From Yamagishiella unicocca (Eukaryota > Chlorophyta > Chlorophyceae > Chlamydomonadales > Volvocaceae): DNA of 64,000 nt. The stretch spans positions 124,001-188,000 of the forward strand of contig BDSL01000124.1 of NCBI GenBank assembly GCA_003116995.1. The letters are read 5' to 3'. Numbering within the stretch: position 1 is the first letter of the stretch; each line of letters starts with the position of its first letter. A program made the translations under genes and the position numbers. Shown here piece after piece: positions 59,017-64,000 of the stretch. The notes beneath the pieces were generated by a model. The model saw only the letters and a list, made by a program, of their open reading frames with translations. It did not search any database and was not told the DNA's origin.

Positions 59017-62000
59017 CGCCGCATGTACCGGTTAGCTGCCCCTGGGGAAGCATGGTTGGCCGCATGGCATTGTCTACAGCGGCGCTAGCTAGCACCGCCC
59101 GTGCGAGGTGCTTAGGCGGGCGGACAGGAGGCGGCGTGCAGTTGCTAGCGTACCCTAGCCGTGGCTTCCATTAGTCGGCCCTCCTGCACCTGGCGGACAA
59201 CACTGCCACAGGCAGGTGCAAGCCGGTGGCCGGCTGGTACCCCTGGGTTTGGGTCTCGTATGGCGTATGTTCGGAGGACTGGCGCACGGGGCTAAATGAG
59301 ACAGCAAGCTGGCGAGTGTCGAGTGAATGCGATTTGCGCGGAGTGATGGTGCTACCCATCAGGGTTTCGCGCGAGGTTTGCGTGAAGCCGAGATGTGTCG
59401 CCTATTTGCTTGTATGATGAGTCGTCCGCATGCAGCGAGAGCTGGGTGTGAGGGATGCACCAGCATAGCGCCTTCGCGGCGGCCCGAGTACCTTGGTGCG
59501 CGAGAGCGTATCGTGTTGTCTGTCGTGGGCTCCTGCTTCCTGTTAGCGACTGTGCGATTGCTGACAGTGCGTGCCCTTGAGGTGAAGTGCGTGCCAATAC
59601 CGGTAATGTTATTACAATGCAAGTGAGGGTTGTTGTGAGCCGCAACAGTAGCCAACTCGTCGTCACCACCGACGCTGGCGTGCTTGACACTGTGATAATG
59701 ATAATGACGGCGTATGCCACGGCCTATGCATTCCAATGTATCCGCGGAGTCGAGGTTGCCGTATGCAGCCTTCCGGTCTTGTGATCCTGGCAACCGAGGA
59801 ACGCAAGTGCTGTGAAATCCTGCCGTTACACAGGGTTTATTTTTGCTATTAATTTATACGACGGTGACACCGACACGCTCATCGTAGGTACAAGACGCGA
59901 CAAACCAAGGACATTTGAATAACCCATGCGCCACTAACCCCCAAGCGCGTATCGAAGGAGCGGCGTGCAGCCGCTAGCTAAGTCGCAACCGTTGTACAGC
60001 GACACACGATATCCGGCGCTGAAGGCACACAATTCCGGAAACCCAGCCTTCGGACTGGTTCCCCTACAGCAGGGCGAGCTCACACAGCGCCGAAGCGAAC
60101 GAAAGAACAGGATTGTTGGGACCATTATGCAGGCACACATTGACATCCCAGCCACGCACTACCACCATCACAACGATTCTTTGGCGGATAAAAACAGACG
60201 AGCGGCACTGCGAGCTTATCAGTAACGCCCCCATCAGCGAGGGCCACCTCGAGAGCTCCTCGCGAGCGAGAGGGTGACCACTCAGGCCAGGACTATGACA
60301 CAGGCGACGCTCTGAAGCGGCAACTGACTGCTGGTACTGGTACTCTACTCGTACAAGCTCTAATCGGGCGCATCCCAACAACATCCACACCGCATGTTCA
60401 CATCTTGACTTGGGGGTACCGCGAAACAAAGGTAGCGTAGCTCAATGAGGAGGCAAAAGACCAAACCCACCACCTTCGAACCCGGCTACGGCGAACGAGA
60501 TGGGAGGGGACACAACCGATTTGGTGTGGCGACGTAATCAAAAGAAGCCGGCAAGACTCCCGAAGAGCACATGCAGCAATAAGTGTCGAACTCATTGTCT
60601 CGCTGCTACTTCACACTTTCATAGGCCGCCTTCAGCCTGCGTGCAGCGGGGCACCGCCACAACGCGCGGGGTTCACCGCGCACGACTGCTCTTCCAGACA
60701 GCCAGCAATGTCACGAAGCATAGCAGGGTACACTGAACAACCAACGGACAGCTCGCTTACAGCCGCGCCTATTACAGCCAAACCCGCATGCACTGACGCA
60801 ACCGACCGGCAACGGAAAGCCCCTGCCGAACACGCGAGATCCATACACTCGCGCCCGTAGGTGCGCAAAAATCCAGTGATTTCTAAATCGCGCGATGGCT
60901 CGTAACACTAATAAGAATCAGAACTGAGGGATCCCCCGAATGCACCCACGATGCCCGATCTGATGGAAAAGCAAAATGTTTCCAAGCTATGTGCGACGCC
61001 CCTCACAGGCAAAGGCGCACTACGCCCAACCTACCTACCGCAAAGCCCGCGTCCCATCCAGGATAATACGGTGCCCTTCCCTCACCATGTATCAACCTTT
61101 CCACTACGACAGCATTGGAATGCCGGTGGAGGTGATGCGGCGCGTAAATACGAAACAGCCCGCTATGCATCGTGGAACCAACCAAACAGCCGGCTACCCA
61201 CCGCCCCCATCATAGAGCTCCCATTCGCCACCGAGCCACAGCTACCAGTGCGCCACAATAAAACGTAACGACTGCACTATGGAGGTGGCAATCTCGTCGC
61301 CCTTCGACTGGCACGGCACACATCGAGGCACCAATTGTCGTCCATAGACGTGTTGCCATCCAATCATGGCCCAGTGAAGCGGACGCGCGTTCACAGCGGC
61401 GGGCGCTGCGCCCATGCAAAAGCTTCACATCCCAGACGCACGGCCGCTAGTTCGCCACCACTAGCACGTCGTGCTGTTGGCTATAAGCCTGCGAACAACG
61501 CAGCTTGACCGTGAATCACCTGCAGTCGTTGCCAGCCGCCGCAACGAATGGGGGAAGGAGAGGGGCGCTGCCACATCGCCAGCGTCCCTCCCTCGTAATT
61601 CCTCTTCCTTCTTGATCTTCCCCACCCTTCCCTTAGCTCGCTTTAGGTTGAGCAATTGTACCCCAGTACCCCACATCCGGCCGAACAAAAGCACTGAAGA
61701 GGCGAGGCCGCCGCTTCCGACCTGGAAGCGCATAGCCGCCTCGTCCGCGGCCTCACTTTGATGAACAATGAACATCCAGCCAGCCACCGAGCCACTGAAA
61801 ACAGCCACTAAAAATCCCAAGCGCCGACACCCCCTGCATACATGGAAACCTCCCCCCTCGCTTCCAACGGGGGTGTACCTGGTTGCTTCGTATATTTTTG
61901 CAGGACGATTACCCGCTACCGAATAAGGTGGACAGCCAATGAGAGGCCAGGACCCAATCATGTCGAATCAGCTAGAGGAGCAGTTTTTTAACGCCCCGGA

Positions 62001-62452
62001 AAAACGAACGTCACCGACGCGCTCAAGCCGCAGCAACATCAGCTGAGACCCCGCGTGACATCGGCCCTAGAGTTCACAGCCCATCAGGTGGAATGCCGCA
62101 GGCCCCCGTAGCCACTTCACTCTAAACCGCTAAACCCCGCGCTACTATGGTAACAATAGAATGTGACGATTTCACCCGAATTGATAACAAACCCTCCGTC
62201 TCTCGCCCGCATGTACTGGTTCATCCATTTAGTTCCACGTTGCCCGCCGCCGCGTCTCAGGGACTTCAAGCCGCCCCTCACGCAGCTAGCAGCAGCCACG
62301 GCTGGTCCCGCCCCACTCGAGTGGGCGATGCCAGTTTCTCATCTCCCGGTTTCAACATCTGCAGCTCGTGCTGGAGCCACTCAAATGCATACGTACGGCT
62401 CGCCTTCTCAACCAAGCCTTGCCTAGCGTCTCACGTCCCAGACCAGAACAAC
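59017..62452. other. Convergent intergenic region
   Basis: 3.4 kb without a supported gene between the phosphatase stop and the - strand gene ending at 62453. Open frames are short, scattered over all six frames and not joined by convincing splice sites. I see no strong tandem repeat and no RNA gene. Confidence 0.6.
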
Positions 62453-64000
62453 TTAAAACTGCGCCTGGCCTGGCAGCGTCCCCAGCTTGAGCAGCTGCGA
62501 CAGAGCTCGGCTCTTATGCAGGTCCATGCGCAGCGGCGAGTCCGGCACCAAGCCGCACCTGCGGGGGGAACACCGCGTATGGTCGTTAATGCGTGTCATA
62601 CAGGTAGAGGCAGATAAAGAAGCGATGCAATGTCAACCATGCAAACAGAGCGGAGTGAGCACCAACCATGTCAACAGCGCGGAGCGAGCACCAACCATGT
62701 CAACAGAGCGCAGCGAGCACCAGCCCACCTGAGCCTCGCAGCCACCTCCTCGACCGGCGACACCGCCAGGCAGCGCTGCAGGTCGCGACCAAACGCAGCG
62801 TCGAAGTCCTCGGGACGCATGCGGCACTCGAGCATGAGCAGCACCGAAACCAGCACCACCACCTCGCGCTCCGGAACCAGCACGTCCTGAGGCAGCGACG
62901 ACCGTAGCAGCATCTCCACCGCCTCGCCGTACAGACCTGGCGGCCAAACCGGGGTGCAAGGTGAGATGGCTGTCAGTGTGCGTCCATGCAAGCGAGGAAG
63001 AAGGAATGACCACAACAAGCCGAGGGCGGCCAAGACATTTCTATGAGGCAATGGGAATCAGGGCCGCTTCCAGGCCTCAGGGAGTTAGTAAGATGACCCA
63101 CCGTGCAGCTTGCGGAGGCGGTCACTGAAGAAACGCGTCTGAATGCGCCGAAGGCCCAGCAGTAGGTGGCGGTGCAGAGCAGCGTGAGCCGCCCACGGCA
63201 CCGCAGTGCCTCCAGGCGTGCTCGCACCCGATCCGCCCGACTGGCCCCCGCCGGCGCCGCCAAGCCCCATGCCGGACAGCCCAGCGAGCGGGCCGGCGCC
63301 CGCTCCGCCAGGCGGCGACTGGCCGCAGGCAACAGCGGCTCCGCCGGCGGCGGTGATGTCGTCCGCCGTCGCCGCGAGCGCGCGTCGGATCTCCCACTGG
63401 AAGCCGCTCGTGGGGGTCTGAGCGCCGGCTGGACCGACGTTGGTGGGGGTTGCGATCATGTCGATGCCCATGGAGTGCATCTGGGTGACGGTCCAGATGA
63501 TCTCCTCCGACCAGCGCCGCGGCTGCAGCAGCGGGTACGGTGCCAGCTCAGCAGTCAGGAGCAGCAGCGCCCTGGGGGACAGGTCGTTCAGCAGCTGCCG
63601 CGGCAGCGACATGTTGACCGCGTGCACCTGATGGCCCATGGCCTGCACAAGACGCTTGAGAGTGAGCTGGTAGTTGTGCAGGATGGTGTCCAGGTAGGCG
63701 CGGCGCTTGTGGATGCGGCTCAGGCCGTCGACCCACTGCTCCAGCGACACAAGGCACAGCTGCCGGCCAGCCGGGCCAGCCCTGCATGCGGCAACGTCGG
63801 GAAACGCAAGGGCCTCAGCCGTGTGCGGCGGCGATGGGAGAACGAGGCACAACAGCACACTGAGCTCCGGCGAGGTCCGCTAGGTCCGTAACACGTTAAG
63901 GAGACCCGGATCCGCACAATATCCCACCTCAGACCCAAACTCCCTTACCTCAGCAGCTGGAGTATGCGCCCCATCACGCGAGGGTCCACGTCGGTGGCCT
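62453..64000 (-). CDS. Unrecognised helical protein, 3' part (continues past window)
   Basis: Exons in transcript order: >64000-63949, 63781-63102, 62936-62729, 62558-62453; phases agree at all three junctions and about 348 residues are visible. The first part is mainly helical, with LVSLEQWVDGLSRIHKRRAY, LSPRALLLLTAELAPYPLLQ and WSEEIIWTVTQMHSMG. A Gly/Ala/Ser-rich linker follows, then LRRIQTRFFSDRLRKLHG and VVVLVSVLLMLECRMRPEDF. It ends LSQLLKLGTLPGQAQF. The Leu-rich paired helices recall helical-repeat organelle RNA-binding proteins (OPR or FASTK-like), which are numerous in green algae, but I see no diagnostic motif. That reading is a guess; the exon structure is well supported. Confidence 0.72.
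62636..62732. repeat. About 30-bp tandem repeat (3 copies) beside a splice donor
   Basis: Three copies of a unit containing gagcaccaaccatgtcaaca with variable purine sites. It lies in the last intron of the 62.4-kb gene and runs up to the donor of exon 62936-62729. Confidence 0.85.

Overview
This is nuclear DNA of a green alga, most likely a volvocine/chlamydomonadalean species. The evidence is GC-rich sequence, genes cut into many short exons by GT-AG introns, Ala/Gly/Ser/Gln-rich low-complexity inserts inside conserved proteins, and abundant minisatellites in introns and intergenic DNA. I see no bacterial operon logic. I rebuilt the gene models by hand from protein-family similarity, splice consensus and reading-frame phase. 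All six models that are complete inside the window, and the in-window part of the first gene, sum to a multiple of three.

There are eight genes and each lies on the strand opposite to its neighbours. (1) + strand, <1-9577: the 3' part of a NUP98-NUP96 nucleoporin precursor, including the autoproteolytic domain and the Nup96 helical region. (2) - strand, 21920-12374: a secreted glyoxal/galactose-oxidase-type copper radical oxidase in 18 exons with all active-site residues. (3) + strand, about 26465-28410: a small unrecognised protein with a helical, coiled-coil-like segment (tentative). (4) - strand, 41760-32059: condensin subunit SMC2 in 24 exons, 1205 residues. (5) + strand, 42249-45904: a protein with two SnoaL/NTF2-like domains. 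(6) - strand, 53300-47527: an RlmN-family radical SAM rRNA/tRNA adenine methyltransferase with a long inserted segment. (7) + strand, 53933-59016: a histidine-phosphatase (phosphoglycerate-mutase-like) enzyme. (8) - strand, 62453->64000: the 3' part of an unrecognised helical protein.

The rest is repeat-rich. It includes 12-, 17-, 26- and about 37-bp minisatellites, three families of short dispersed elements, and an AT-rich, transposon-like block inside an intron of the oxidase gene. The 2.2-kb intron of the phosphatase also carries a dispersed element. Gene pairs 2/3, 4/5 and 6/7 are divergent, with 4/5 (488 bp) and 6/7 (632 bp) compact enough to be shared promoters. The genes are unrelated housekeeping or secretory genes and I see no sign that they form one pathway. 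I found no convincing new biological system. The best leads are the dispersed intronic elements, the large insertion in the RlmN-like enzyme and the tandem NTF2-like protein.
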